Assembly (NCBI GenBank): GCA_037349315.1 | Contig: JBAIAC010000004.1 | Span: forward strand, 35,963,001 to 36,027,000 | Source: Chelydra serpentina | Taxonomy: Eukaryota > Chordata > Testudines > Chelydridae | Reading direction: 5' to 3' | DNA length: 64,000 bases | Part shown: positions 51,936-63,348 of the stretch, one piece after another | How the letters are laid out: each line of letters opens with the position of its first letter | Numbering within the stretch: position 1 is the stretch's first letter | The notes under the pieces: generated by a model | Seen by the model: the letters and a program-made list of their open reading frames with translations, nothing else | Told to the model about the DNA's origin: nothing | The model's database searches: none | Program-made: the position numbers and the translations under genes

Positions 51936-53981
51936 AAGTGGTGGACTGAGAAAGCGCAAGAACTCCAACGTCTCGTGGACATCCACAATACATGTGGTTT
52001 CTTTAGTGCCACCAAGGCTGTTTATGGGCCAATTTACCATGGTAAGAATCCTCTTCTCTCTAAGGATGGAACCACATTTCTGAAGGACAACAAAGCCATC
52101 AATACTCACTGGAAAGAACATTTTGAAGATCTCCCTAATCATAATTATATGGTTGCAGATGAAGTCCTTGAGCAAATCCCTCAACAATCATTTAGGGATG
52201 AGCTCGGAGACCTTCCCAATTTGTCTGAGGTACATAATACCATCAAGCAGATGAAGAACAACAAAGCAGCAGGTCTAGATGGGATCCCTGCTGAAATCTT
52301 TAAAGACGGTGGACCAGGGCTAATTTGGCAGCTTTACCTGCTTATCCTTAAAATCTGGATAAAGGAGGAGATACCCAGTGAAATGAGGAATGCTCTGATT
52401 GTCACCCTCTTCAAGAAAGGGGATAAAGTGGGTTGTGGAAATTATCGTGGTATCTCCCTCCTAGCCATGGTAGGCAAAGTTCTGGAGCAGATCCTTGCAA
52501 CCCACCCTCTGCTCCGGTCAAAAGAAATGTTACCGGAGTCACAGAGTGGTTTCTGACCATGTCGTGGAACTGTGGGATATGATCCTCACAGCATGGCAGC
52601 TGCAAAAAAAGTGTCGGGAGCAAAACCGACTACTGTACATGGCTTTTATTGATCTAACTAAAGCCTTTGATTCAGTGAATCGCCATGCTCTTTGGACTGT
52701 ACTGTCTAAGATTGGATGTCCTGATAAATACATCAATGTCCTAAAATTGCTTCATGATAACATGAAAGCGACTATTCTGAGCAGCACTGGCTCCCAGAGT
52801 GAACCTTTCAAAGTACAAACAGGAATCAAACAGGGCTGTATCATCGCTCCAACCATTTTTTGCATTTTTTATTGCCATCATTCTTTACCTAATTGCTGGG
52901 ACGTTTACAGCTGGCGTTGAAATAATTTATAGAATGGATGGAAAGCTGTTCAGGCTTAGCAGGCTGAAAGCCAAGAGTATGATCTCCACAACATCTATTG
53001 TGGAACTTCAGTATGCTGATGATAACGCAATCTTTGCCCACTCTGAGAAAGATCTTCAAACTATCTTGAATGTGTTTGGTGATGCTTACGCATGTTTTGG
53101 TTTCACTCTTAATATCAAGAAGACTAACGTGCTCTATCAACCCTCTCCAAATGAGGTAATACCATGCCCCATCTATCAAAATCAGTGGAGTGGCACTGGA
53201 GAATGTCGATCATTTCCTCTACCTTGGAAGTCATCTTTCATCCAAAGCAGATATTGATGCAGAAATTCAACATCATCTGAACTGTGCCAGTGTAACTTTT
53301 TCTCTCTTATGGCACAGGGTTTTTGAAGATCACGACATTCAAACAGACACCAACCTTCTTGTTTATCAAGCTATTATTCTCCCAACACTGTTGTATGGGT
53401 CTGAAACTTGGACAACCTATAGACACCACTTGAAAGTCCTTGATAGGCACCATCAACTCTGCCTTCATAAGATTCTGAAGATCAAATGGGAAGATAGGCG
53501 CACCAATATTAGTGTTCTGGAAGAGGCAAAGACCACCAGTGTCAAGGCAATGGTCGTCCATCAGCAATTCTGCTGGACTGGTCACATTGTCCAGATGCCA
53601 GATCATCCCCTCCCAAAACAGGTCCTGTTCTCTCAGCTGAAAAAAGGGTACCGTAACGTGGGTGGACAAGAGAAGTGTTATAAGGACTTGCTGAAGGACA
53701 ACCTAAAAAAGTGTAATATTGACATTGACACTTGGGAGACACTTGCTCAGGATTACTTAAATTGGAGTGAAGTCCTACATGATGGTCCCCTGCATTTTGA
53801 ACTTGCTCACCAACAAGCCGAAGAGGACAAGAGGTGCAGGAGGAAGGAGAGACTGGCTTCCAGTCATGGTCAACAGCCTCCTGCCGAACCTGAAAACATC
53901 TGCCCTCATTGTAATAGAACTTGTGGTTCAAGAATTGGCCTTATTAGCCACCGGAGGACCCATAACTCCCATGGAAGTTGA
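51936..53981 (+). pseudogene. LINE RT pseudogene with C2H2 finger
   Basis: Pieces in order: 51936-52556 with NNKAAGLDGIPAEIFKDG, LFKKGDKVGCGNYRGISLL and ESQSGF; 52495-52920 with YMAFIDLTKAFDSVNRHALW (first catalytic Asp) and TGIKQGCIIAPTIF; 52799-53257 with VELQYADDNAIFAH (YADD) and LNIKKTNVLYQP; 53190-53981 with VDHFLYLGSHLSS, ILPTLLYGSETWTTYRHHLK, FCWTGHIVQMPDHPLPKQVL and CPHCNRTCGSRIGLISHRRTH (C2H2). The pieces lie in three different frames (shifts near 52550, 52870 and 53200). The catalytic residues are all retained. Confidence 0.82.
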
Positions 53982-54060
53982 TCATATTCAGTAACGAGTG
54001 ATCGCCCATCATCATCACTCAGTGTGGTGTACCAGTATTTAGAAGTTGTAGACTCATACA
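51936..54060 (+). mobile_element. LINE with RT and C-terminal zinc finger
   Basis: A 5'-truncated non-LTR element. Translation starts at WWTEKAQE (51936) and runs through the RT to a C2H2-type finger, then a TCATCATCAC-type tail. The endonuclease is absent. Clade is not assigned; elements with this RT style and a terminal finger are widespread in animals. There are three frame changes and one broken box, so it is moderately old. Confidence 0.8.
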
Positions 54061-56169
54061 AAGGGAGTGGGGAAGGATAGTGTTGTGGCTAGGATGGAAT
54101 CAGTTGTGACAGGGAAGTAAAGGGAAGCCGCAAGAGCGGTCATGCCCCCCCCCCACAGCAGTGCAGGCAGGTTGGTTTGGGTGAGCAGAGCAGCCGGTAG
54201 AGACATAAATCACTGCCGGAGTAGGGGGCTCGGCAGTCATGCATGTGAGAAAGACACTTTGTCCCTCTTGCTCACTATTGTGGCACGTTCGGCATGGAGG
54301 GGCAGTGCTTTGGGGTGTTTCTGAGGACGTAGGTGTGGGGCAGGCTCCGTCCTCTCAGGCAGAGCAGAATGTAGCAGCCTGCCTGCTTAGTGAATTCTTC
54401 CCATTGTTCTTAGTGAATTCTCTCAGGAGTATAAAACAGGTGTAAAAATTTTAAGGCTTTGTTACATTGCCAGAGTGGTGTAAAGAAGCCTTATTGTAAA
54501 GGACAGTATGACCTTATAAATGCTTATGGTGCTTTAGTGATTAGAACTAGTCGAAATTTTTGGACTGAAAAAATTTCCTATCAAAATGTGCTCCATGAAC
54601 TATGAGCTGCTGACCTTTCTGGAGATGGTCAGTAACCAATATACATTGTGAGTTTGAGTCCCCAGCCATCGCTTGCTCCTCAGTTGCCTATGATGTAACA
54701 CTGAGCATATGGCTGCATATATTTGTTGACTAATAACTAGAAGTAAAGGGTCAATACTAACTACATTACTATTAGAGAGGGTTTGCGGATTTCCTCCAAT
54801 GCCCCCCACTCCCATTCTCCATTCATTGTACTGTAGTTTAAATAAATTACCATAATAATTGAAACTGTGCACAGAATTTTTAATTTTTTAGTGCAGAATT
54901 CCCCCGGGAGTAGTAAGGGTTATTCTCTATTGTTTATATAAAGAGATCTTTGACTTGTCAAGGTACCACATATGAATAAGAGGGACCTAAGTTTGGCATC
55001 TCCAGTGGATGGTATTGAGCAGTGCCTCAGCTAGATCTCCACTGCAGCAGCAGCACTGCCATAAAAGTCCAAGTCCTAATGCAGAAATTCAACTCACAAT
55101 CATCTAAGCCTCCGACAAATAGTGCTACTGACATCACGTGTGGTAGGGAGTATTCTTTACAGGCCAAGGAAAGAAGCATTAATGTTCAGCTTAATTCAAG
55201 CATTTTGTGAACATTTATTTGTCACATTTCATATACCAAATGTTATTAGAATTAGCACATGCACAAGTGAGAGATATACAAGCAGTTACAACTTGAAAAC
55301 ACCCCCCATACAAAGGGCCAGATTCCAATTTCAGTTACAATAGTGTAAAACTGGAGTAAGTCCACTGAAGACAAATGGAATGACTCTGAATTTGCACTCT
55401 CAGTAGTATCAGAATCTTGCCTAGTGTACATAGCAGTAATTGATTATTCAGATGATAAATGACTGAATATTTGTACTATATAAGCTCAGAAGCTTGTCTC
55501 TCTCACCAACAGAAGCTGATTAATAAAATATATTATCTCATCCGCCTTGTCTAATATCCTGGGACCAACATGGCAACAACACTGCATGAATATTTGTGTG
55601 ACATTTACAATAGATCCTCCAATAGGTGAAATCTATCTTCAGTGTTTCTATAAGCAGTGTTTTCAACATCTATACTTTGAAACTACCTCTGTCGTATGAT
55701 TTTTTCCCTTCTTTAATATTTTCTGTCCAGGGGCCTCAAGTCCATGGGGATTGTCTTCAAGTCTACGTTAAAGGGTAATCTATTTGCTTGTGCTTTTGCA
55801 GAGCTTTAGGTTTGGATGTGTATAACTTTTTGTGAACACTCACTTTGTTTTTAAGTGTTCTCAGGGGTACTTGCATTACAGGAGCTAAAATTAAATTAAA
55901 TGATCAATTGTTTTTCTGGGACTGTAGGAAAGGACAACTTAGAGCCAAATTCAGGGTTGTACACGTCCTTAAATTCCAACTCATTAATACAGAAATTCCC
56001 CTCAGCCTAAAGATAAACAAAAGACGACAGCTGGTGTGGTTGTGTGTAGCATTAGATGAGCATGTAACCATGAAGATCAACTTTGTTGATACTTCTCATA
56101 GAGAACAAATGTTTACTGCTACTAATTCTGATCCCCTCGTCTCACAACACAGGCAACTAACCAACCAGA
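54061..56169. other. No gene recognised; PLE-tail fragment inside
   Basis: A run of C at 54145 and A/T-rich DNA after 54540. A repeat tail lies at 55482-55587. No coding motifs. Confidence 0.4.
55482..55587 (+). mobile_element. Repeat tail, Penelope-like
   Basis: Wording AAGCTTGTCTCTCTCACCAA, then CTTGTCTAATATCCTGGGAC and GGCAACAACACTGC. The same tail occurs, partly inverted, at 22605-22735 and in pieces at 59634-59969. The layout resembles a PLE 3' tail; no coding part accompanies it. Confidence 0.5.
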
Positions 56170-56171
56170 TA

Positions 56172-56515
56172 CTGTAGTCCCTCAGAGTTACGAACACCAG
56201 AGTCACAAACTGAACAGTCAACCACTCACCTCATTTGGAATTGGAAGTATGTAATCAGGCAGCAGCAGAGACCAAAGGGAAAAAAAAAAAAAAAAGCAAA
56301 TACAGTACACAGTACTGGGTTAAACGTAAACTGCTAAAAAATAACGGGAAGCATAATTTTTCTTCTGCATAATACAATTTCAAAGCTGTATTAAGCCAAT
56401 GTTCAGTTGTAAACTTTTGAAAGAACAACCATAATGTTTTGTTCAGAGTTACGAACATTTCAGAGTTACAAACAGCCTCCATTCCCAAGGAGTTCGTGAT
56501 TCTGAGGTTCTACTG
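56172..56515. mobile_element. Tc1/mariner-type (Tigger-like) MITE
   Basis: Ends CTGTAGTCCCTCAGAGTTAC and (reverse complement of the right end) CAGTAGAACCTCAGAATCAC are inverted repeats of about 25 bp with few mismatches. TA flanks both ends (56170-56171 and 56516-56517), as expected for Tc1/mariner. The interior has an A run at 56280 and second copies of the GTTACGAAC word. Non-coding. Confidence 0.8.
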
Positions 56516-58152
56516 TATTGTAAAGACTTCTTTGAGGCAACCAAAGAGTTAATTACTAGCTTTGAAATCTGGTACGGAATTTTATGGAAAAGGTTAAGCA
56601 TTCTGGTAGAACTCTCACAGATTTGAATAAAAGACAGTGACAAAGCAAATTAAATTCATGCTGGCTTCAACATCAGTGTAGCCAACAACTGCCCCAACAG
56701 ATTTTTTCTGCTGTTCTTAAAACAATAATTTTCAACTTTTCTTCAGTTCTGAAAGTTTCTACTGGTTTAAGAGAATACATATAGCATGTATGTATATCCC
56801 TATACACATAGCATCAGATTCTGTTATACTTTTCCAGGTTGTGTAGTAACTTGCTCTACTGATTTCAATGGAACTACTTGTGGAGAAAAGTACTGCTCAA
56901 TGTGAGGGTAGTAAAATGTAAGCCTGTATTGCGCAATACTGCCAGAACTAATAGAAACATTCAAAATGAAAGTTGTAAGAAAACTCACTGCACAGGAGTT
57001 GGAAATGGCAATTACACTGATCTGGAACTAAAGTATTTTGTTGTTGAACTGAACTTCAGTACACAAGCCAAGCAGTAGGGAGGGATAAGGGCTCATTGAA
57101 TAAATACTAAGAGACCCCTAGATAGGAGAAAGACTAATTTATCTACACATGAGAACTTTAGGAAATGTACAGCCAGGAAGGCAGGGGGGAAAGGGAGAAT
57201 TTTTGGGAGAAGTGATATTTATTTAGGAAAATGCATTCAAGAACATTATGTATTCTGGAGCTCCCCCATCTGCTCCCACTCCAGGATATGAAAATGTCTT
57301 TTCCCTGGGACCCAAAGACATGAAACTTTGCCACTTCCGTGGTTATTCCTTAAGGGATATGTGTGGTCAGATACAACACATGCTTTCAGGGAGAAGGCAG
57401 ATTTCAGTTGTGCTTTAGATAACATGGACTGCATAGTAGCCAAACTTGTTTCCTGGCTTTACCAGTCATTTCTAGGACCTGTGTAATGAGGCTATTATTC
57501 ATCGTTTATCTTCACTACGTTCTCTCCAATGTAGTTTACTTTAGATCAAAAATCCATTAGATTTATATAATAAAAAATGAGAGCCAAGTCAATGCACTTT
57601 TAGAGAATATTGTCTGAGAAATTCAAAGAGAAAAACTAACCACGTCCTCTTGCTTGAGGCAGATAAAAGTGGCAAGTGTTAACTTGAGAAGGGGCAATGT
57701 GCCAGAACAAAGTATGGCTTATGCTTTTAAAAGCTACAGCTGAAAACCTTGAGTGCACCCAGCAGAAGAGTGTGTAAAAATGGCTGTCAAGGTATTGTGG
57801 GTGTCATAGTTAGAGCTTGGCAAATACACTGATTTTTTTGGTTCAGTGGCCGAACCAAAATATCTGTAAAACAATTCAGTTTGTTTTAGGTTTTTTTCCC
57901 TCGACAAGATGAAAAAAATGTTGTTTTGAATGAACATTTCATTTTGAACAAATCAATTTGAAACATGTCAAAATGGTTTATTTTGACATTTAATAGACAA
58001 CCATTTAGACATTGCAAAACAATTTATTTTCTGGGGCTTTTCGACCAAAACAATTTGCCAAAGTCAACCCAAATTTGGAAATACTTTCACTGCCCCCAAA
58101 ATGCATTTTTGGCATATTTAGTATTCAATTTTTTTTTCCCCAGTTCTATTCA

Positions 58153-58215
58153 CAACACTTGGGGCCAGCTGGTGTAAATCGGCTTACTTCCACTGACTTT
58201 AGTGGGGCTACACCG
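58153..58215. repeat. Short palindromic repeat
   Basis: TGTAAATCGG-CTTACTTCCACT on the left is matched by the complement of AGTGGGGCTACACCGATTTCCA on the right, around a 6-base centre. Similar CACTGACTT/AAGTCAGTG wording is common in short palindromic MITEs. No target duplication placed. Confidence 0.55.
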
Positions 58216-59071
58216 ATTTCCATAAGCCGAGGACGTGACTCTTGATGTCCAAGAGGTAAAATGTAACATTGTCAAAGAAACATCATAAAACAGTATATTA
58301 GTAATTAAAACAAATATGGCAGTTTATTTATAAAATGACCTTCTCAGCAGCAATACGAGGCAGATTTGCGCAAGGTTACTGTACAAAATAATTGACACAC
58401 CACATTTGTGTAACTGGATCATGCTTACTTTATTCTGTATGACTCATGTTGTACAAAAAGAAAATGAATGTTAAAGGAATACACTAATTATTGTGGCTGT
58501 TTAACCCATCAAAACTTTATCTAATGAAATACCAATACTTTCTTCAGTCCTTTGAATCTCAGTGATCCATTCCCTAACCTGACTGGGCCACAATAGTAAG
58601 ATGAACTATATAAGAAAACAGTTCAGTGGGAAGCCTGCTTGAACCATATTTCAACACAGTTCACAAATACTGTTCTATTCTGAGCATAGGCCAGCACAGG
58701 GCCTGTCAATCACATGAATCCTGCTTTGAAGGCTTAAGTAGGACTTAAAGCCTTATTCCAGGCCCTCTGGCCAGGGGTGAATTTCACCTGCAGAGTGCAC
58801 TGGTGTCTGATATATGTAATGATCTTCATCTGAAAGAGCAGAGGGAATAAAAAATAGAAACAAAAAATTCCAAGAAATATTCCTAATTTAACAGTGTATT
58901 ATTCAAAATGTCCTTACGATTAAATCACTATCAGAAAATATAGTCATTCAAATAATTAAATATTGACTTTGTACTAAACAGAAGATAAGTAACTCCAATT
59001 CAGAGGTCAGAAAAATACAAAAGTGGAATTGCATTTTGCTGAACTTAACTAGCTATGCAGATGTCGACCTT

Positions 59072-59077
59072 TTTATT
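59072..59077 (-). terminator. Candidate polyadenylation signal of the CWF19L2-like gene
   Basis: TTTATT on the plus strand is AATAAA on the minus strand, about 275 bases after the stop codon. Other AATAAA words lie further on (58428), so the choice is uncertain. Confidence 0.3.
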
Positions 59078-59350
59078 GGCTTAGTTTACAAAAACAATTC
59101 TGTACATTTCTGATCCATTGGCTTAGTTTGATTCATCTGTAAAATATGTGGTATGAAAAAAGATGAGCGTATGGACAGTATGGAGTTTAACAGTATTTCT
59201 AATTTTTAGAATGTGGACTAGCAACATACAAAACACCAGTGTTTTACTTAAAATATGAAATATCCTTTAAAAATAATGTAGAGTATATACTGTCCTTGAT
59301 TACTGTCACTCTCAATCTCTCTTCTGGATTCATCCAGTTGGGTAAAGGAT

Positions 59351-59491
59351 TCATTCTTTAGTTTTGGTGACATCATATGGTTTCCACCACTGTGCAAATT
59401 GCAACACTTTCTTCCTCTGATCATCAAAGTTCTCTCTAATTCCCTTTTTCCAAAGCCTTGGTTCCAAGTCCAGCATGCCACCAATGATTTC
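59351..59491 (-). CDS. CWF19L2-like, last coding exon
   Basis: 141 bases encode 46 residues and a TGA stop (59351-59353). The residues begin [20 protein letters not shown] and end [13 protein letters not shown]. It starts after an acceptor read as TATGCTTGCAAAG and follows exon 62688-62789 in phase 0, joining FGK to EIIGG. As I recall the family, the CwfJ C-terminal domain 2 of CWF19L2 proteins ends with this [17 protein letters not shown] block. CWF19-family proteins act in the nucleus with late spliceosomes and intron lariat turnover. Assignment is from recognition, without a database search. Confidence 0.78.
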   Translation of the reverse strand, partial: EIIGGMLDLEPRLWKKGIRENFDDQRKKVLQFAQWWKPYDVTKTKE

Positions 59492-59633
59492 CTTTGCAAG
59501 CATAAAAGAGAAAATAAAGAAAACGGCTGAATGGCTGTATGACTTCACTTAAGGCTATTTTGCAATCAAATATAAGAATATATATGTTTCAGGTTATGGT
59601 AATATCTTCTGTGTCACTATTTTCCTCACATGT

Positions 59634-59969
59634 CACTCGCCCACCTTGTCTCTCTAATATCCTGGACCAAGGGCCAGCCTTACGGGTGGATGCCATGGTC
59701 AAGAGGCAAGGAGTGGCATGGGCTTGGGGTGCGAGGCCATGGAAGGGAGCTCAGGGCAATGGGGGATGGGGGGGAGCAGAGCCTGGGGGCAATGGGAGGG
59801 GGGAGCCTGGATGGGGAGTCCAGGGAGGAAGGAGGGACAGAGGTGACTGGAGTGGGGGGAGGGGAAGGCCCAGGAAGGCAGTGGGGGCCAGTGCACCAAA
59901 ATACAAGTTCGCTCAGGGCACCATTTTCCCTAAGTCCGCCCCTGATGGGACTGACACGGCTACACTGCA
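59634..59969. mobile_element. Repeat tail split by a G-rich hAT-like MITE
   Basis: The tail wording CCACCTTGTCTCTCTAATAT breaks at 59669 and resumes at about 59945 with GGGACTGACACGGCTAC. Between them, 59670-59945, an element starts AGGGCCAGCCTTAC and ends, as reverse complement, CAGGGGCGGACTTAG, giving weak inverted repeats. The flanks CTGGACCA and TGGGACTG may be a diverged 8-bp duplication. Gly-rich frames here are not genes. Confidence 0.5.
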
Positions 59970-61755
59970 TAGTCAAGGCTGAAAGAATAGAAAACCTGAA
60001 TGTAGCTAAATATAATATTTTAAGAAATTGAATTCTGAAAGCCTTAAACTCTCCAAAACTAGACTGCAAAAAGGAAAAAATTCAGCTTGTCAGATGAGTG
60101 ACAGCCAACAACGTCTCAGGTACGGCATTGAAATGCACTCTACAAGGATCATGCCACTGTAGGGCTATGTGGGTGTATTAGTAAGTTTGTGATTTAAGTA
60201 GACAAAAGCTCAGAAATTCACAGGCTCCCCAACTCTGTTCATAGCAATATCAGAAAAAAGATTAAATTATTTCCCAAATCCATTTATTGTCTGGTGTTTC
60301 ATTACTGATTCTTCCAAGAAATTATTACTGTGGCTTAATAAAAAACATAAGCTTTTATTGCAATTCGTAGTTTATGCAATAAATTCTCAGCATATGCATG
60401 CAGGGATTTAACCACATAACTCCTAGTAATATTGTCAGTTATGTGTGAGAGAAATAGCATATAGGGGAGTACAGATGTTATACAAACTTGAATTCTTTTT
60501 ATTTCTTAAATAGATTTAATCTTGAAAGGTTCTTAAATAAATTTTTCTCTATCAAGATGAAACTTTCAAAGACAAGCTGTTTGACTTATGGCCTATCTCC
60601 CAAATATAAGGATTACTAAATTGTCTTGTTTGTGAGAAGAACGATGACATCTGGTCATGGATTAGTTTTGCTGATGGATGAGTGCTGAGTGGCTTGTTGT
60701 TGCTAGGTCTTCTCAATTAGTTGTTTTGATAGGATTTTGGACAGACTCTTCTGTAACACGTCATCTCAAGACCTTTCACCTGGACAAAGCCATGTCAACC
60801 TCCTCAAAAATGGTTTTGTGTTCTGTATTTTTGATATTTTGACAGTCTCTGTGGTATGCACACACTGAATATTTTTTAATTGCTGGCTTAAGTGGGACTT
60901 TTCCCAAAAGTGAGACTAGCTGAGGAAGGCCTAACTCAAATCTGATGGGACCAAGTTGCATGTCTCCAGGGTAGCCTCACACTTTAATTTGCAAAGTCCT
61001 TTAATTTGCTCAAAGGACTCTCTGCAAGGTAGAGTGAGTGAAGCTCGCCTTTCAGGTCACTGGGCCACTTGAGGGAAGATTCACATTCCAGAATTTCTGA
61101 GGCGGATCACCTCAGGGAGAGGAAGTCATGAAATCAACCGACGGGCTACGCCAGCCTTTGGGCAATCTCCAGGCCTGAAGGCATGCTAGAGAGAAGTGCT
61201 GTGCCAGCAAGATCACCATCTGGCCCTTGTCTGCAGTTTCATCTCCTACTCCATGAGAATCTAGAAGGCTCCGAGAGCTGAAGACTTTGTGAACCCCCAT
61301 TATCTTAAGTATCTTAGTTCTAAAAAACTTTAACTGTCACATGTAAATTTGGGTGCTAAATTGTCTAAATATTATGATACAGACTAACAAAATATTTTTG
61401 TTGAGAGTTTGGGGAGTAAAGCAATAGCCACCACGCTAGAATTTAAATCTAATCAGGGAGCTCTGTAATTGGTTTGTAGCTTGTTGTTTTAACATTAGAT
61501 AATTTAGTTTCAGTATCAAAATATCAACCAGGTCCACCTATAGATTCAATTGACTTAGGTGAAATTCTTTAGTTGGAGTTATAATCAACTGGACAGCCAC
61601 CTTCTTAGAATTTATAAGGATTATTTGTTGTATTAATCTGATAAATGAAGTAATCGGATTATTTGAATCCACTTCAATATTGAGACTAACTTGTTGATTT
61701 GACCTTGATTTGATAGTTGCACTGTTTTATTCTTGGGTTAGTTTAGTATTATGAA

Positions 61756-62318
61756 TAAGGCTAAGATTTTGTCATGGTAATTTTTGCCATAGTAATTTCA
61801 CAGACAGGTCACGGGCAATAAACAAAAGTTTATGGAAGACCATGACCTGTCCATGACTTTTACTAAAAATAACCCTGTCAAAATGGGGAGTGGGGGGGTC
61901 CAGCACCCACCGCTGCTGCCGCTCACAGCAGCTGGGAGCTCCAGGACAGGTGGCTGGGAGTTGCTGGGGCCCCCTGCCCCAGCTCGGAACTCCGGGGGGC
62001 CCCCCCGCCATTACTCGGACCTCCGGGGGGCTGCCTTACGCCCATGGTGGCTGGGTGCTCTGACCTGCGGGGGTCCCTGCTATGGCTCAGAGCTCTGGCA
62101 GCTTGGAGCTCCGGGCAGGCACCTGGGAACTGCAGGGCCGCCAACTGCCCTCAGGGGCTGGGAGCTTTGGGGGGGCGCCACAGCTTGGAGCTCTGGGGCT
62201 GGCAGCTGCAGGGCCCCCGCTGGCTGACAACTCCAGCCCCGCGTCTGAAGCAGAAAATGTCACAGAGGTCTCTGGAAGTCACGGATTCCATGACCTCCGT
62301 GACAGAACCACAGCCGTC
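61756..62318. mobile_element. hAT-type non-autonomous transposon (563 bp)
   Basis: Flanked by a perfect 8-bp duplication ATTATGAA (61748-61755 and 62319-62326). The ends TAAGGCTAAGATTTTGTCATGG and the reverse-complement right end GACGGCTGTGGTTCTGTCACGG-type sequence match imperfectly. The interior 61910-62240 is G/C-rich and yields spurious Gly/Ala frames. It sits in the last intron of the CWF19L2-like gene. Confidence 0.82.
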
Positions 62319-62687
62319 ATTATGAACAGTCGGTTAGCTCTGGTGATATGTACTCTTGGTTTTATTTTTGTTTAACAGTTTTAACAACATTTATAAAACT
62401 GACACTGAGCCACACTTCTTTCAGTCAGCAGTGTGGCTCCAGAACCTTTGAGGATGACGGTGGGTATCAGTCAGTCAGCCCAAAAGCCTGACAAAATCCC
62501 CCTCAATTAGCATTTGGTTCTCACACAGGTGACTTAAATCCCAGGGTATTGCCTAGAAAATCTACCACCATCTAGTAAACTGTGATAAAGTATGTTAAAA
62601 TAACTCCGTGTTGGTGAGGTCTGATTTAATCACTGATACAAAAAATTCAATACATGACTGGTGCTTTGGACTCGTACATGTCAATAC

Positions 62688-62789
62688 CTTTCCAAAATAA
62701 TGAGGGAACTGGTGCTGATCTTCAATTACATGAGCAAAGCCTCCTTGAAGGCCGAAGTCCACAGAGAAGTAGGGCAAGCCTCTAGGAAT
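62688..62789 (-). CDS. CWF19L2-like, penultimate coding exon
   Basis: 102 bases, 34 codons: [20 protein letters not shown], then [14 protein letters not shown]. It starts after an acceptor read as TGTATGTATTTAG and ends at AAG/GTATTG. Both phases are 0. The [20 protein letters not shown] block, as recalled, is the heart of the CwfJ C-terminal domain 2 of CWF19L2. No stop occurs in frame and splicing with 59351-59491 gives 80 residues. Upstream exons are probably beyond the window. Confidence 0.8.
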
Positions 62790-62941
62790 CTAAATACATA
62801 CAAAAAAACATGCATTTTAGATATTTTAATAGACTGTATTTACAAAAGAACTGCTGTTTTTAAGTAAGCTGCCCCAGAATGTATTAAAAGTGAAAGCTGT
62901 TTTTAAAAGTTGGCAGTCAGTATTAACACAGAAGAAATGTA
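62790..62941. other. Intron sequence
   Basis: A/T-rich sequence upstream of the exon on the minus strand. No motif other than the polypyrimidine stretch at the acceptor. Confidence 0.4.
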
Positions 62942-63033
62942 GGCCCTGATCCTGCAAAGACTTAGGCAGGTCAATGGAACTAACAATGTAAGTGAAGTTA
63001 ACTATGCCCGTATGTATTTGCAGGATCGGGGCC
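62942..63033. mobile_element. Very short palindromic MITE (92 bp)
   Basis: GGCCCTGATCCTGCAAA and TTTGCAGGATCGGGGCC are inverted repeats with one mismatch in 17. The flanks GTA (62939-62941) and GTA (63034-63036) repeat, with TA as a possible mariner-type duplication. Non-coding. Confidence 0.8.
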
Positions 63034-63038
63034 GTATA

Positions 63039-63345
63039 GGGTATATCTACGCAGCATTCTGGAATGTGCCTCCAGCCCAGGTTGCCTGACTCAGGGTAGT
63101 GGGTTCCTGCTAGCACTCTAAAAATAGCTATTATAGACAGCGCTTTGAAGTTGCAGATTGGGCTGTAGCTCAGGCTCTGACACCTTGGGAAGTGGGTGGG
63201 CTTCACAGCCCAAGCTCCGGTACGAGCCACAATTTCAAAGCACTGTCTATATCATTATTTTCAGAGTGCTAGCACGAACCCCACTGGCTCAGCTCTGACG
63301 AGCCAGGCTAGGAGGTTCGCTCCAAAACACTGTGTAGACATATCC
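63039..63345. mobile_element. Palindrome-rich MITE (307 bp) with TGTCTAC ends
   Basis: Ends GGGTATATCTACGCAG and (reverse complement) GGATATGTCTACACAG match at 13 of 16 positions. ATA flanks both sides (63036-63038 and 63346-63348). Inside, AGTGCTAGCAGGAACCC-type words on the left are matched by complements on the right. The TGTCTACAC end is like that of the Harbinger elements here. It lies only five bases from the MITE at 62942. Confidence 0.7.
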
Positions 63346-63348
63346 ATA

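Larger units (their letters stand above)
56518..59350. other. A/T-rich DNA downstream of the host gene
   Basis: No coding motif on either strand. 57805-57960 resembles the A/T-rich block at 30970-31210. 58153-58215 is a small palindrome. On the minus strand, the 59350-59077 part would be the 3' untranslated region of the CWF19L2-like gene. Confidence 0.4.
59492..62687 (-). other. Last intron of the CWF19L2-like gene
   Basis: A 3196-base interval between the two exons with GT (62686-62687) and AG (59492-59493) on the minus strand. It holds a repeat tail interrupted by a hAT-like element (59634-59969), a hAT MITE (61756-62318) and otherwise A/T-rich DNA with no coding motif. Confidence 0.75.

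Noticed and set aside
61832..62227. 131-codon Gly/Leu-rich frame
   Set aside because: Lies within the G/C-rich core of the hAT-type element 61756-62318.
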